Notes: generated by a model not told the origin, from the sequence alone. Counted from the first letter of the stretch, positions 33,563 through 43,324 are shown. The stretch: DNA of 64,000 nt from Paenibacillus sp. BIC5C1 (GCF_032399705.1 NZ_CP135922.1:1116001-1180000); one strand, 5' to 3'. Numbers and translations: made by a program.

Positions 33563-33768
33563 ACTGATGCACCTCTTTTTTAGAATTGTATTAAGCAGTA
33601 TAGTGTAGGAATCGCAAAAAAAACAGTCTATAAAAAACATGAAAATAACGTTACAATATAAGTAGAGAGAATGATATTGAGCGGAAATTACCTATATAGG
33701 CTGAATTAAAAGTTATGGTTTGGCTCGGAAAAATGAACCATTTGTCTAAACGATATTTCAAAAAGCAT

Positions 33769-33805
33769 GGAGCAGACTGCACATTGGCAGGCTGCTCCTT
33801 TTTTT
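33769..33805. terminator. terminator of the AraC gene
   Basis: GGAGCAG pairs with CTGCTCC with inner CTGC/GCAG, then TTTTTTT on the plus strand; on the minus strand the tail is ATGCTTTTT. The minus-strand AraC gene ends here. Confidence 0.7.
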
Positions 33806-34709
33806 ATAACATTCTGGATAACTTCCGGTATTCCCGAGGTGAAATGCCTTCATATTTGCGGAACATGCGGCTGAAATAATGAATGTCCGGGTAACCACTT
33901 TGTACACCGACAGCCTCAATGGAATGATCGGTTTCCCGCAATAGTTTGCGTGCCTCGCTCAGACGGACGGATTGAATGTATTCGTTGGGCGGTATGCCCG
34001 CCATCTGTTTGAACAATTTGGCCATGTGATCCACACTCAGGTTCAATTGTTTGGCGATGCCCGAATTGGTCCACGGGTCGGATGGGGAGACTTCTATACG
34101 TTTCATGAGTTCGAGCAGCTTCTCCCCGTGTACCGAATCATGGCGTGACGACCTTCGCCAGGATGAACGCAGCAGATGCGTCAATATTTGCAGCATCAAG
34201 CCTTTGCATACCAGTTCATATCCCGGTGGGCGCATCGTAAATTCATGTACTAGTTGCTCCATAAGCTGCACGGTAGCTGGAGAAGGGGTATACACCGGGT
34301 TGATAGATAGCGGCGTCATGCCCTCTGCGCAAGCTTCCACTGCGAATTTGTGGTGCAGAACCGTCTCTTCGTTAACAACCATATCTGCCTCGGTCTGAAT
34401 GGTCAATTCGTTGAAGAAATCAAAATGAATGCCAATGAAACGTGCTTCCGGGCTCGAAACCACCTCATTCTGATGATAGACACCGGAAGGCAGCAAGATT
34501 AGCTGACCCGCCTTCAGAATATGGTGTTTATCGTTCATATAAGTTGCCGCTTCACCTTGAGAGACGTACAGAAGTTCAAAATCATACAGACGCCGCTTGG
34601 CCAGTTTGCCAGGAGGAAGACTCTGGAACTGAGCGTAATGCACGCTCGGGGACCATTCCTTGTAAGTGGCGGTTCGTTGCACAGGATATCCCGCTTGTTG
34701 GAGAGACAT
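33804..34709 (-). CDS. AraC-family transcriptional regulator with cupin sensor
   Basis: 301 residues from ATG 34709 with AAGGAGATG upstream. N-terminal cupin-like sugar-sensing region (about 30-130: RRLYDFELLYVSQGEAATYMNDKHHILKAGQLILLPSGVYHQ) and C-terminal double helix-turn-helix (about 200-298: GIAKQLNLSVDHMAKLFKQMAGIPPNEYIQSVRL and VGVQSGYPDIHYFSRMFRKYEGISPREYRK). Divergent from the CBM9-like/isomerase/dehydrogenase operon 195 bases away, which it probably activates. Confidence 0.88.
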   Translation of the reverse strand: MSLQQAGYPVQRTATYKEWSPSVHYAQFQSLPPGKLAKRRLYDFELLYVSQGEAATYMNDKHHILKAGQLILLPSGVYHQNEVVSSPEARFIGIHFDFFNELTIQTEADMVVNEETVLHHKFAVEACAEGMTPLSINPVYTPSPATVQLMEQLVHEFTMRPPGYELVCKGLMLQILTHLLRSSWRRSSRHDSVHGEKLLELMKRIEVSPSDPWTNSGIAKQLNLSVDHMAKLFKQMAGIPPNEYIQSVRLSEARKLLRETDHSIEAVGVQSGYPDIHYFSRMFRKYEGISPREYRKLSRML

Positions 34710-34904
34710 TTCAAATCATCTCCTTTTCTAAGAATATAGGTTGGAATTAATCAAAATAGATCAGCTGAAATTGAACGGAATTATGCAAATAATCTCTTTA
34801 TCTCCTAAATAAATGATCACGTAAGTTATTTATAATATATGTATTATCACATGTTCTTACGAGAGAGACAACATCACGGATTATGCTAAAAAGGGAGGAT
34901 TAGG

Positions 34905-35546
34905 ATGCACTCTCTCCCTGTGGAACGGAGCACGAGTTATTGCTGCAAGCCCCTCAGTTCAGTTGCACAGTGTGGATTCCCCTCGGCTGCGGATTGGGAA
35001 CGATGTATTCCAGTGGAACTGGTGGACACGGTAACAGGCAGACCACCTAATCAATCCACGGAAGTCCGTTTTGGCTGGAGTCCCGAATACTTGCATATTC
35101 GCTTTGTATGCCAGGATGATTACGTCGTATCTGATTTCACGGAAAGGGATCAGCCCTTGTATGAGCAGGATGTGGTTGAACTGTTCATTGATGAACAGGG
35201 CGATGGCAGGAACTACATCGAGTTGGAGGTAAGCCCGCACAACGTGGTTTTTGATACATTCATCCACAATAACGGCGAAGGTTCTGAATTGAAGGTAGAT
35301 GTAACCTGGCAGCTGGAGGGGTTGCAAACGGCTGTGGAAGTGGATCATCAGGGCCGTCGGGTGTATGTGATCCATATTCCAGCGAGTAACTTCAAGGCGC
35401 CCCTGACTAAAGGGGGGTGCTGGAGGGTCAACGTTTACCGAATTGACGAGAATGTGCAGGGAGATCGGGAGTATCAGGCATGGCAGCCCACGGGTGCTGT
35501 AAACTTTCATTTGCCTGCCCGATTTGGTCATTTTCAATTAGGATAG
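34905..35546 (+). CDS. cytoplasmic CBM9-like protein
   Basis: 213 residues with GGGAGG at 34892-34897. A single beta-sandwich of the carbohydrate-binding family 9-like type: WERCIPVELVDTVTG, STEVRFGWSPEYLHIRFVCQDDYV, YEQDVVELFIDEQGDGRNYIELEVSPHNVVFD, WRVNVYRIDENVQG. No signal peptide or lipobox, unlike most CBM9 domains, which are attached to exported enzymes. It heads an operon with an isomerase-like and a dehydrogenase gene. A cytoplasmic sugar-handling role is inferred; no catalytic activity is claimed. Confidence 0.74.
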   Translation: MHSLPVERSTSYCCKPLSSVAQCGFPSAADWERCIPVELVDTVTGRPPNQSTEVRFGWSPEYLHIRFVCQDDYVVSDFTERDQPLYEQDVVELFIDEQGDGRNYIELEVSPHNVVFDTFIHNNGEGSELKVDVTWQLEGLQTAVEVDHQGRRVYVIHIPASNFKAPLTKGGCWRVNVYRIDENVQGDREYQAWQPTGAVNFHLPARFGHFQLG

Positions 35547-35596
35547 CTAGACGATGCTGAAGAACAGATATTCATATTTTGAAGGAGGGTATTCGG

Positions 35597-36445
35597 ATGA
35601 AAAAAGGGATTAACATATGGTCGTTTCCAGGAAATGCCTCTATTGCGGATTGTATTCAGACGGCGAAGCAAGCTGGCTTTGAGGGGATTGAACTTTCGCT
35701 TAATGGAGAAGGCGAGCTGAGTCTGTCTGCCTCGGATCAGGAGGTTCGTGATATTCAGGGACGTCTCGAAGAGGCTGGCCTCGAAATTGCGGGACTTGCA
35801 ACCGGATTGTACTGGGATTATCCGATGACGAGTGCTCATCCGGAGATTCGCACGAAAGCACTGGATGTGTGTAAAAAACAGCTGGAGCTTGCCGCGGCAT
35901 TTGGTGTGGATACCATTTTGGTCATTCCGGGTGCGGTCGGTGTGGACTTTATTCCAGACAGCGAAGTAACAGATTATGAAGTTGCCTATGAACGGGCACA
36001 AGAAGCCCTTGCGCATCTGCTGCCGTATGCGGAGAGTGCCGGAGTATCGATTGGTATTGAGAACGTATGGAACAAATTCTTGGTGTCGCCGCTAGAGCTG
36101 CGTACCTTTATTGATTCTTTTAATTCGGATTATATAGGTTCGTATTTCGATGTGGGCAATGTCGTACAGAACGGTTACCCGGAGCAGTGGGTTCGCATTC
36201 TGGGTCACCGGATCAAGAAGGTGCACTTTAAGGATTACCGTCGTCAAGCGGGAGGACTTCATGGATTTGTGGATCTGCTGGCTGGAGATGTGAACTATCC
36301 GGCGGTGATGCAGGCATTACAGGCCATTGGTTACGACAACTATGTGACTGCTGAGATGATTCCGCCTTACACTCATCATTCGAAGCAGATCATATTTAAT
36401 ACATCCAAAGCGATGGATGCCATTCTTGGACGTTCTCAGGAATAG
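35597..36445 (+). CDS. sugar phosphate isomerase/epimerase-like TIM-barrel protein
   Basis: 282 residues from ATG 35597 with GGAGGG at 35583-35588. Xylose-isomerase-like TIM barrel (IolE/hydroxypyruvate isomerase group): AGFEGIELSLNGEGELSL, AAAFGVDTILVIPG, VSIGIENVWNKFLVSPLELRTFIDSF, IGSYFDVGNVV, KKVHFKDYRRQ, and YVTAEMIPPY. The Glu, Asp, His and Glu in IENVW, FDVGN, VHFKD and TAEM are at the expected metal-binding places. Middle gene of the operon; substrate unknown. Confidence 0.85.
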   Translation: MKKGINIWSFPGNASIADCIQTAKQAGFEGIELSLNGEGELSLSASDQEVRDIQGRLEEAGLEIAGLATGLYWDYPMTSAHPEIRTKALDVCKKQLELAAAFGVDTILVIPGAVGVDFIPDSEVTDYEVAYERAQEALAHLLPYAESAGVSIGIENVWNKFLVSPLELRTFIDSFNSDYIGSYFDVGNVVQNGYPEQWVRILGHRIKKVHFKDYRRQAGGLHGFVDLLAGDVNYPAVMQALQAIGYDNYVTAEMIPPYTHHSKQIIFNTSKAMDAILGRSQE

Positions 36446-36502
36446 ATACGGATAACAACAATTATACGATATATAATCTATATTTTTGTGGGAGGTAGAA
36501 AC

Positions 36503-37513
36503 ATGTTAAAAGTGGGATTGATCGGTTTTGGGTTTATGGGACGTATGCATTTTGATAACTATGTACGCCTTGCCTCAGAAGGGGAACCCGTGAAATTGGT
36601 AGCCATCTGCGATCTGAGAATAGAGGAACTGAAGAACGGTAAAGCAGCCGGCAACATGGCGACAGAGCAAGAGGTATATGATCTCACACCTTATCGTTTG
36701 TACGACAACATTGACGCGATGCTGGAACAAGAAGAACTGGATATCATTGATATTACGCTGCCTACGCCACTGCATGCTGAATTAACGTGTTCGTTGCTGG
36801 AAAAGGGCATGCATGTGCTGTGTGAGAAGCCGGTTGCGCGCCATTCGGCGGAAGGCTGGAAGATGGCAGAGACAGCCAAAGCGACTGGGAAAACACTGAT
36901 GATTGGTCAATGTTTACGCTTCTGGCCAGCCTATGCCTATCTGAAATCCGTAGTAGAAGACGGGCGTTATGGAGCGGTCAACGCAGGTTATTTCTTCAGG
37001 GGTTCAGATTTGCCTCAAGAGTGGTTTTTGGATGGGGAGAAAAGCGGTGGCTGCATTTTAGATATGCACATCCATGATGCCGATATTATCCACTGGGTGT
37101 TTGGCAAACCGGATCACGTATCCACGCTGGCTCGCAACGTCATTCCGGGAAGCGGTTATGATACCGTATCCACCAATTATGTATACCCTGACGGAAAAGT
37201 GCTGAATGCCCAAGCTGACTGGACGCTGGGGGGAGACTACGGTTTCTCGATGACCTATCGCGTTAATTTGGAGCAGGGAAATCTGGTCTTTGAGAATGGC
37301 GAGCTGAAAGTAAATCCGAACGATGCTCCCGGTTTCGTCGCTGAGCTGTCACCCGACTCTGGATATTATCACCAACTCAAATATTTTATCCAGTCTGTTC
37401 AAGCAGGTACGCCTGTATCTGTATGTACACCGGAGAGTGCAACAGGCACACTTGAGTTAATTGAAGCGGAAATGCGCTCGGCGGATGAGCGTGGGGCATT
37501 GGTTTCATTATAA
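36503..37513 (+). CDS. Gfo/Idh/MocA-family oxidoreductase
   Basis: 336 residues from ATG 36503 with GGGAGGT at 36490-36496. Rossmann motif GLIGFGFMGRMHFDNY, EKP motif LCEKPVARHSAEGWKMAE (about 96-113), and the substrate domain with SGGCILDMHIHDADIIHWVFGKP, carrying the usual Asp and His. It probably oxidises or reduces a sugar or inositol-like compound in the same route as the isomerase-like protein before it. Last gene of the operon, followed by a strong terminator. Confidence 0.87.
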   Translation: MLKVGLIGFGFMGRMHFDNYVRLASEGEPVKLVAICDLRIEELKNGKAAGNMATEQEVYDLTPYRLYDNIDAMLEQEELDIIDITLPTPLHAELTCSLLEKGMHVLCEKPVARHSAEGWKMAETAKATGKTLMIGQCLRFWPAYAYLKSVVEDGRYGAVNAGYFFRGSDLPQEWFLDGEKSGGCILDMHIHDADIIHWVFGKPDHVSTLARNVIPGSGYDTVSTNYVYPDGKVLNAQADWTLGGDYGFSMTYRVNLEQGNLVFENGELKVNPNDAPGFVAELSPDSGYYHQLKYFIQSVQAGTPVSVCTPESATGTLELIEAEMRSADERGALVSL

Positions 37514-37516
37514 TAG

Positions 37517-37551
37517 AAAGAGCAGAACCTGTGATGCAGGTTCTGCTCTTT
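37517..37551. terminator. strong terminator between convergent genes
   Basis: AAAGAGCAGAACCTG pairs perfectly with CAGGTTCTGCTCTTT around a 5-base loop. T-rich tails on both strands are short. Confidence 0.85.
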
Positions 37552-37594
37552 GCATTTCTGAAGTAGTACGACTTGTGGTAACGATTAAACTCCT

Positions 37595-39253
37595 TCAATT
37601 ACAGTAATTACTCAGTACGACAACAACCCGCCAGTTATTCGCCTGCTCCACTGTTAGTGGTTGATGTCTGCGAATATAATCCTCCACCAGTGCCGCCATA
37701 TCCGTGGCGCCTTCGTGAAGTACCTTTTTGCCCGGATACATCGCATAATCACCGCCACCTGCTGCGCGATAACTGTTCATCACTACAGAATACGTCGCGT
37801 CCATCGCAACAGGTATGCCCTCGCGTTCCAGCTTCACCACACGACTTCCCACAGGTTTGGAGATATCCAGCTCATATTCTACGCCCGCCCACATGTCATA
37901 ATTATAATGCTGTGGCTTCGGCTGCATGTAAGCAGGATTAACGACTACTTCGCCTGAAGCCTCCACTTCAAAGTAACGCGCCGTTTGCTCCAATGCATCC
38001 CGAATGTCCTGACCACGAAGCTCCAGCATCGTCAGTGTATTGGGATAGATAAAGTTGGACAACACATCCCGAACGGTAATGAGGGAACCAAACCCACGGG
38101 CTTCTTCGCTAAGTAATGCGGTATTGGAGATTTGAGCTCCCGTTGCTTCCATCTGCACCTGATGTACAAAAGTAATGAAGGGATGCGCCGCGAGCCGCAA
38201 TGCGGCAGGATCGGTGATGGATAAGTCTCCGGCCACCTCGCCAATCGGCTGATCCAGCCATGCCTGTGCTTTTGCTTCCAACTCGTCCGTCAGTTTCATA
38301 ACAGCCGAATCGGGCTGTACATCACTATTTTCATCCAAGAGCAACAAGCAAGCCTGTTTTCCTGCAATCTGCCACTTTCCATTCGATAACCGGTCCAACT
38401 CAATGGATACATGACCCGCACCGTTCCCGCTAAATCCAGGCTGAACAACGGTCACACCATGTATTTCGGCGGTAAGCTGACGGTGTTGATGTCCGGTAAG
38501 AAGAACGTCAATCCCTTCAATGTCACGGCAGATCGCATACGCCTGATTTTCACCAGTTAACCGCTCGGCAGGTTCGCCTGTCTCCAGGTCACTCTCAAAA
38601 CCACCATGGTAACTGACCACGAGCACATCCGGCTGTTCATGCTCACGAATATAACCAACCCACGCACGAATAGTCTCCAAAGCATCAAGGAACTGTAAAC
38701 CTTCTATATTTTTCGGATGCTCCCAATTCGGAATATAGTGCGTCGTTGCGCCCAGCAAAGCAATTTTAACGCCTGAAGACAAAGTTTTGACCAGATAGGG
38801 AGGACCGAAGGCGGGTATGCCTGCTCCAGAAGGTGTAGTGTGTGGTGCCTTTTCGTCAGGCTTTCCTTCATTAACAATATTTGCGGATAGCCAAGGGAAA
38901 TGGGAGTCTTCAACGGCTTTGCGCAGCAAGTCCTGGCCGTAGTTGAATTCATGATTGCCCATTACGGCAGCATCATAGCCCAGTTCATTCAGAACATTAA
39001 TGAAGGGATGCACTTCGTGATTCGAAACAAAGGAAGCAGCATACGAGGCCAAAGGAGAGCCCTGCAACAGATCACCGTTATCCACGAGCAGCAGTTCGGG
39101 TGAACGATCCCGTTCACGCCGGATCAGCGAAGCAAGCAAAGCAAGTCCGGCTGGGCGATAGGCATTGGTGTTGTAATGTATGGGACGAATGGCCCCATGA
39201 AGGTCACTGGTTACCATGATGTCGAAGTTTGCCGTAGTTGTTATGGATGTCAT
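37595..39253 (-). CDS. 5'-nucleotidase/2',3'-cyclic phosphodiesterase-like metallophosphoesterase
   Basis: 552 residues from ATG 39253 with GAGGAG upstream. Two-domain layout of UshA/CpdB-type enzymes: metallophosphoesterase motifs TSDLHG (about 15-20), VDNGDLLQGS (about 57-66), GNHEFNYG (about 98-105), VVSYHGG (about 217) and LLTGHQHRQL (about 254), then the 5'-nucleotidase C-terminal domain from ~330. There is no signal peptide, so it is probably cytoplasmic, as for YunD-like proteins of bacilli. It would release phosphate from nucleotides or cyclic nucleotides. Divergent from a phosphonate uptake operon. Confidence 0.85.
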   Translation of the reverse strand: MTSITTTANFDIMVTSDLHGAIRPIHYNTNAYRPAGLALLASLIRRERDRSPELLLVDNGDLLQGSPLASYAASFVSNHEVHPFINVLNELGYDAAVMGNHEFNYGQDLLRKAVEDSHFPWLSANIVNEGKPDEKAPHTTPSGAGIPAFGPPYLVKTLSSGVKIALLGATTHYIPNWEHPKNIEGLQFLDALETIRAWVGYIREHEQPDVLVVSYHGGFESDLETGEPAERLTGENQAYAICRDIEGIDVLLTGHQHRQLTAEIHGVTVVQPGFSGNGAGHVSIELDRLSNGKWQIAGKQACLLLLDENSDVQPDSAVMKLTDELEAKAQAWLDQPIGEVAGDLSITDPAALRLAAHPFITFVHQVQMEATGAQISNTALLSEEARGFGSLITVRDVLSNFIYPNTLTMLELRGQDIRDALEQTARYFEVEASGEVVVNPAYMQPKPQHYNYDMWAGVEYELDISKPVGSRVVKLEREGIPVAMDATYSVVMNSYRAAGGGDYAMYPGKKVLHEGATDMAALVEDYIRRHQPLTVEQANNWRVVVVLSNYCN

Positions 39254-39398
39254 TTTACAATCTCCTCTAAATATATAAGTTTAAACATATCAAATCACAG
39301 GTCATTCTAGCGGCAGAGTACAAGGATATTCACCATTTATACTTGTATTATCAACCGTAATGAGGCTATTCTAACAGATCAAAGCCGCTCTGACAGCC

Positions 39399-39463
39399 TG
39401 ACAGGAAACTTTACAAAACTCCAAATTTCGTTTCACATCGCGGTAATATTCGACGACTATAGT
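39399..39463 (+). promoter_or_regulatory. possible PhoP box and promoter of the phn operon
   Basis: TTTACA at 39410 and TTCACA at 39432 fit the TT(A/C/T)A(C/T)A repeat and are 22 bases apart, with weaker TGACAG (39399) and CCAAAT (39421) on the same 11-base register. TATAGT at 39458-39463 lies 20 bases after the last repeat. Two of four repeats are poor, so this is tentative. Confidence 0.4.
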
Positions 39464-39505
39464 AGACAAGTAATGAAAAATAGAAACTCTTTGGAGGGTG
39501 TTCGC

Positions 39506-40489
39506 TTGAAGAAGTCTGCTTTATTTTTACCATTGTTGATTTTGGTTCTGTTTCTAAGTGCTTGTGGGTCTAACAGTAGTACAACAGGTTCGGCTAACGG
39601 GGCTGATACGAGCTCGAATTCATCCAGTACTGACACGGCAGAGACAGACAAAGCCGCTGAAGGTTATGTGCCGACTGAGCTGACTGTACAATTCGTTCCA
39701 TCACAAAATGCAGATACACTCGAAGCCAAAGCAAAACCGCTCGAGAAGCTGCTGGGTGACAAATTGGGTATCCCGGTGAAGGTCAGCGTATCCACAGACT
39801 ACAACACAATTATTGAAGCAATGGCTTCCAATAAAGTGGACGTAGGTTTCCTGCCTCCGACGGCTTATGTACTTGCCAAAGAAAAAGGCGCAGCTGAAGT
39901 TATTCTTCAGGCACAACGTTTTGGTGTAAATGATGAGACTGGTGCTCCAACTGAGGAACTGGCAGATTCGTATAAATCCATGATTATTGTGAAAAAAGAC
40001 TCGCCAATCCAATCCGTTGAGGATCTGAAAGGCAAAAAAATCGCTTACCAGAACGTAACTTCTTCCGCAGGTTATGTATGGCCGGCAGCCCTGTTGCTCG
40101 ACAGAGGCCTTGATCCTTTGAAAGATGTACAGCCAATTACGGTTAAAGGCCATGACCAAGGCGTATTGGCAGTACTGAACGGTGACGTTGATGCTGCAGC
40201 AATTTTCCAAGATGCTCGTAACACTGTAGCGAAAGACTACCCGACTGTATTTGAAGATACTCGTGTACTGGCGTTCACTGAGCCCATTCCTAACGATACG
40301 ATCGCAGTACGTACAGACATGAATGCAGATTGGACAGCGAAGATCAAACAAGCATTCATCGACATCGGTAAAGATCCACAAGGTCACGAAATTATCAAAG
40401 AAATCTACACACACGAAGGTTATGTAGAGTCTGATGACAGCAAGTTTGATATCGTTCGTCAATACAACGAAAAAGTAAAAACCGAGTAG
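39506..40489 (+). CDS. phnD: phosphonate/phosphite ABC transporter substrate-binding lipoprotein
   Basis: 327 residues from TTG 39506, chosen because GGAGGG sits at 39493-39498; an upstream ATG at 39473 lacks a site. Signal peptide with lipobox LSAC, Ser/Thr-rich linker, then the PhnD/PtxB fold: LTVQFVPSQNADTLEAKAKPLEKLLGDKLGIPVKVSVSTDYNTIIEAM, VDVGFLPPTAYVLAK, SYKSMIIVKKDSPIQSVEDLKGKKIAYQNVTSSAGYVWPAA. Captures phosphonate, phosphite or a related P compound for PhnC/PhnE. First gene of phnDCEE. Confidence 0.9.
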   Translation: MKKSALFLPLLILVLFLSACGSNSSTTGSANGADTSSNSSSTDTAETDKAAEGYVPTELTVQFVPSQNADTLEAKAKPLEKLLGDKLGIPVKVSVSTDYNTIIEAMASNKVDVGFLPPTAYVLAKEKGAAEVILQAQRFGVNDETGAPTEELADSYKSMIIVKKDSPIQSVEDLKGKKIAYQNVTSSAGYVWPAALLLDRGLDPLKDVQPITVKGHDQGVLAVLNGDVDAAAIFQDARNTVAKDYPTVFEDTRVLAFTEPIPNDTIAVRTDMNADWTAKIKQAFIDIGKDPQGHEIIKEIYTHEGYVESDDSKFDIVRQYNEKVKTE

Positions 40490-40571
40490 TTTTCTGTCAA
40501 AAGAAAGATCGTTAATGATTGCATTGCATTGCATTGATTATCTTTTCATTGGATAACTTCATCGTATCAGC

Positions 40572-40615
40572 GGGCAGGCCAGTTCAGCGTGACATACGCT
40601 GCGCTGGCTTGTCCC
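40572..40615 (+). terminator. stem-loop between phnD and phnC (attenuator-like)
   Basis: GGGCAGGCCAG...CAGCG pairs with CGCTG...CTGGCTTGTCCC. There is no U-tract, so it probably protects the phnD transcript or slows the polymerase rather than ending the operon. Confidence 0.5.
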
Positions 40616-40667
40616 ATTACAGCGTGACCCTGCGAAATACCATATTAATGAAAGAAGGATTACTGCC

Positions 40668-41468
40668 ATGATTGAGCTTCACAATGTAACGAAAACATAC
40701 GCTAACGGCACCAAGGGCCTGAATAATATTAATCTGAAATTTAAACAAGGGGAATTCATTGCCGTAGTTGGTTTGTCTGGTGCGGGAAAATCGACGCTTC
40801 TGCGTTCCATTAACCGACTTCATGATATCAGTGACGGTGAGATTTTGATTAATGGCAAGTCGATCACCAAAGCTCATGGCAAGTCACTTCGCATGATCCG
40901 CCGGGATATCGGCATGATCTTCCAGAGTTTCAATCTCGTGAAACGTTCCAGTGTGCTTCGTAACGTGCTTGCTGGACGCGTGGGATATCATTCCACGATG
41001 CGTACCATTCTGGGTCGTTTCCCAAAAGAAGATACAGAACTCGCATTTGGAGCACTGGAACGAGTAAACATCGCGGAAAAAGCCTATTCACGTGCAGATC
41101 AGTTGTCCGGTGGGCAGCAGCAGAGGGTGGCTATAGCCCGAGTACTTGCACAGGAAGCCAAAATCATTTTGGCAGACGAGCCTGTCGCTTCACTCGATCC
41201 ACTAACAACGAAGCAGGTAATGGATGATCTGAAACGCATCAACCAGGATCTCGGCATTACAACGATCGTTAACCTTCACTTTATCGACCTAGCCAAAGAG
41301 TATGCTACCCGTATTGTGGGATTGCGTGCGGGCGAAGTGGTGTTCGATGGTCCGGTATCCGAGGCAACGGATGAGCGTTTTGCAGAAATTTATGGCAGAC
41401 CTATTCTGGCAGACGAGCTGCTGGATAAACAGGCTGTACAGGAACAGCGGGGAGAAGTTCTGGTATGA
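40668..41468 (+). CDS. phnC: phosphonate ABC transporter ATP-binding protein
   Basis: 266 residues. Walker [10 protein letters not shown] (about 35-43), Q-loop [20 protein letters not shown], typical of PhnC, signature [17 protein letters not shown], Walker [14 protein letters not shown], and H-loop NLHFIDLA. Length is normal for PhnC. The next gene starts inside its stop codon (ATGA at 41465-41468). Confidence 0.93.
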   Translation: MIELHNVTKTYANGTKGLNNINLKFKQGEFIAVVGLSGAGKSTLLRSINRLHDISDGEILINGKSITKAHGKSLRMIRRDIGMIFQSFNLVKRSSVLRNVLAGRVGYHSTMRTILGRFPKEDTELAFGALERVNIAEKAYSRADQLSGGQQQRVAIARVLAQEAKIILADEPVASLDPLTTKQVMDDLKRINQDLGITTIVNLHFIDLAKEYATRIVGLRAGEVVFDGPVSEATDERFAEIYGRPILADELLDKQAVQEQRGEVLV

Positions 41469-42334
41469 AGCAACCCGTAAACGTATCGATAGATGGATCA
41501 TTGCAGAACGAATCAGGAAAGGGAAAGCGTCCTGGCACAGGTTCAGGCTCAGGCTCGGCTGTCAACCGTCCCAAACCACCGGGGCGTACCAAACATCTGC
41601 TCACGTTGGTCATCATTCTGTTGCTTTTGTGGGCAAGTGCCAAACAGACTGATGCCAGCTTCAGCGAACTGATTGAAGGTTTTCCGAACATGCTGGATCT
41701 GCTGAAGGAGATGTTTCCTCCGCGGTGGACTTACTTTGACAACATCGTTCAGGGCATGCTGGAGACGATCCGTATGGCTCTGATCGGTACAACGATCGGT
41801 GCGATCATCGCGATTCCGGTCTCCATTATCTGTGCAGGCAACTTAATGCCTAGCCGTTGGATTTACTATCCAGCTCGCTTTGTACTAAACCTGATACGTA
41901 CCGTGCCTGACCTGCTGCTGGCGGCGCTGTTCGTTGCTGTGTTTGGACTGGGACCGATTCCTGGTATATTGGCACTCGCCGTCTTCTCGGTGGGACTTAT
42001 TGCCAAGCTGACCTACGAAACGCTGGAAACGATTGATCAGGGACCGCTTGAAGCAATGACGGCTGTCGGCATGAACCGAATTCAACTCATTGTTTATGGT
42101 GTGGTGCCACAACTGGCCGCCCAGTTTACTTCCTATGTACTGTATGCCTTTGAGATTAATGTGCGCGCCGCTGCGATTCTCGGATTAGTTGGAGCTGGGG
42201 GCATCGGACTGTATTATGAAGCAACACTTGGATTCCTGGAATATGACAAAACGAGTGTAATCATTCTGTTTACCCTTGTCATTGTTCTGATCATTGATTA
42301 TGTAAGTACTAAGCTGCGGGAGAAATTGTTATGA
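41465..42334 (+). CDS. phnE: phosphonate ABC transporter permease 1
   Basis: 289 residues. A hydrophilic Gly/Ser/Pro-rich N-terminus (about 1-40) is followed by six helices. The central [33 protein letters not shown] and the EAA loop [24 protein letters not shown] are characteristic of PhnE. Translationally coupled on both sides (ATGA overlaps). Confidence 0.92.
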   Translation: MKQPVNVSIDGSLQNESGKGKRPGTGSGSGSAVNRPKPPGRTKHLLTLVIILLLLWASAKQTDASFSELIEGFPNMLDLLKEMFPPRWTYFDNIVQGMLETIRMALIGTTIGAIIAIPVSIICAGNLMPSRWIYYPARFVLNLIRTVPDLLLAALFVAVFGLGPIPGILALAVFSVGLIAKLTYETLETIDQGPLEAMTAVGMNRIQLIVYGVVPQLAAQFTSYVLYAFEINVRAAAILGLVGAGGIGLYYEATLGFLEYDKTSVIILFTLVIVLIIDYVSTKLREKLL

Positions 42335-43137
42335 TGAAAAATGAAACAAGCGTAATCCGGCGCAAACCACGGAAAAACCCGCTTCGCTGGGTCATTGTAA
42401 TCTTGCTTATTCTTGTGTACGCTTGGGCACTTGCCGGCGTACCGTTTACCGGTTTGAAGGAAACCGCTGGTCAGATCATGAAGGCCATTATTGCCGGGGT
42501 TTTCTCCCCGGATTGGGACTTTGTTTATCTGCCTGAGGGTGAAGATTTGCTGCGAGGATTGCTGGATACGCTGGCGATCTCCGTGCTGGGTACTGTCATT
42601 TCCGCTGTACTGTGTATCCCGTTTGCGTTCTGGTCTGCCCGGAATATGAGCAGCTTCCGTCCTGTATCGGGTACGGGCAAAATGGTGCTCAGCTTTATCC
42701 GTACGTTCCCGGAGATTATTATGGCTTTGCTGTTTATCAAGGCGGTGGGTCCGGGTTCCTTCGCGGGTGTACTCGCCCTTGGACTTCATTCCATCGGGAT
42801 GCTAGGTAAACTGTTCGCTGATGAAGTGGAAAATATTGATTATGGTCCTTCTGAAGCGTTGCTCGCTTCCGGAGCGACTCGCATGCAGCAGCTGTGGTTT
42901 GCTGTACTGCCACAGGTTTTGCCTGGATTCCTTAACTACACGTTGTATCGGTTCGAGATTAATGTGCGTTCCGCAACCATTCTGGGGGTTATCGGGGCAG
43001 GGGGGATTGGTACACCGCTGATCTTTGCACTCAGTACTCGGAACTGGCCGCGAGTAGGGATTATCCTGCTTGGGATCATCGTGATGATTACGATCATTGA
43101 TCTGATCTCTGGATACATTCGCAAGAAGCTGGTATAG
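42331..43137 (+). CDS. phnE: phosphonate ABC transporter permease 2
   Basis: 268 residues, starting at the ATGA overlap with the first permease (an ATG 3 bases later is also possible). Six helices, with DTLAISVLGTVISAVLCIPFAFWSARNM and EAA loop GPSEALLASGATRMQQLWFAVLPQ. Two different PhnE subunits imply a heterodimeric channel, as in other Firmicute phnDCEE operons. Confidence 0.92.
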   Translation: MMKNETSVIRRKPRKNPLRWVIVILLILVYAWALAGVPFTGLKETAGQIMKAIIAGVFSPDWDFVYLPEGEDLLRGLLDTLAISVLGTVISAVLCIPFAFWSARNMSSFRPVSGTGKMVLSFIRTFPEIIMALLFIKAVGPGSFAGVLALGLHSIGMLGKLFADEVENIDYGPSEALLASGATRMQQLWFAVLPQVLPGFLNYTLYRFEINVRSATILGVIGAGGIGTPLIFALSTRNWPRVGIILLGIIVMITIIDLISGYIRKKLV

Positions 43138-43215
43138 AGAAGCAAAAGTACTAATAAAGACGAATAAAATAAAGAACATGATGGATATGTTTCAATCCAT
43201 TGTTGATCTATCGGA

Positions 43216-43249
43216 AGAGCAGCCCATGCATTAGCAGGTGCTGCTTTTT
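43216..43249 (+). terminator. terminator of the phn operon
   Basis: AGCAGC pairs with GCTGCT (plus inner partial pairing), followed by TTTTT. Confidence 0.72.
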
Positions 43250-43324
43250 GTGTTTTGTAGGAAGTTAGTATCAGCAAAATGTTGAACCTATATGAAATTA
43301 CTGTTTTAGAAGTAGACTCATCTT

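Noticed and set aside
36436..36500. Possible regulatory AT-rich stretch between the isomerase and Gfo/Idh genes
   Set aside because: No promoter-like spacing or hairpin; a normal intercistronic gap.
40514..40545. Short tandem TTGCA repeats after phnD
   Set aside because: Only three short units; probably chance, with no structure or known role.
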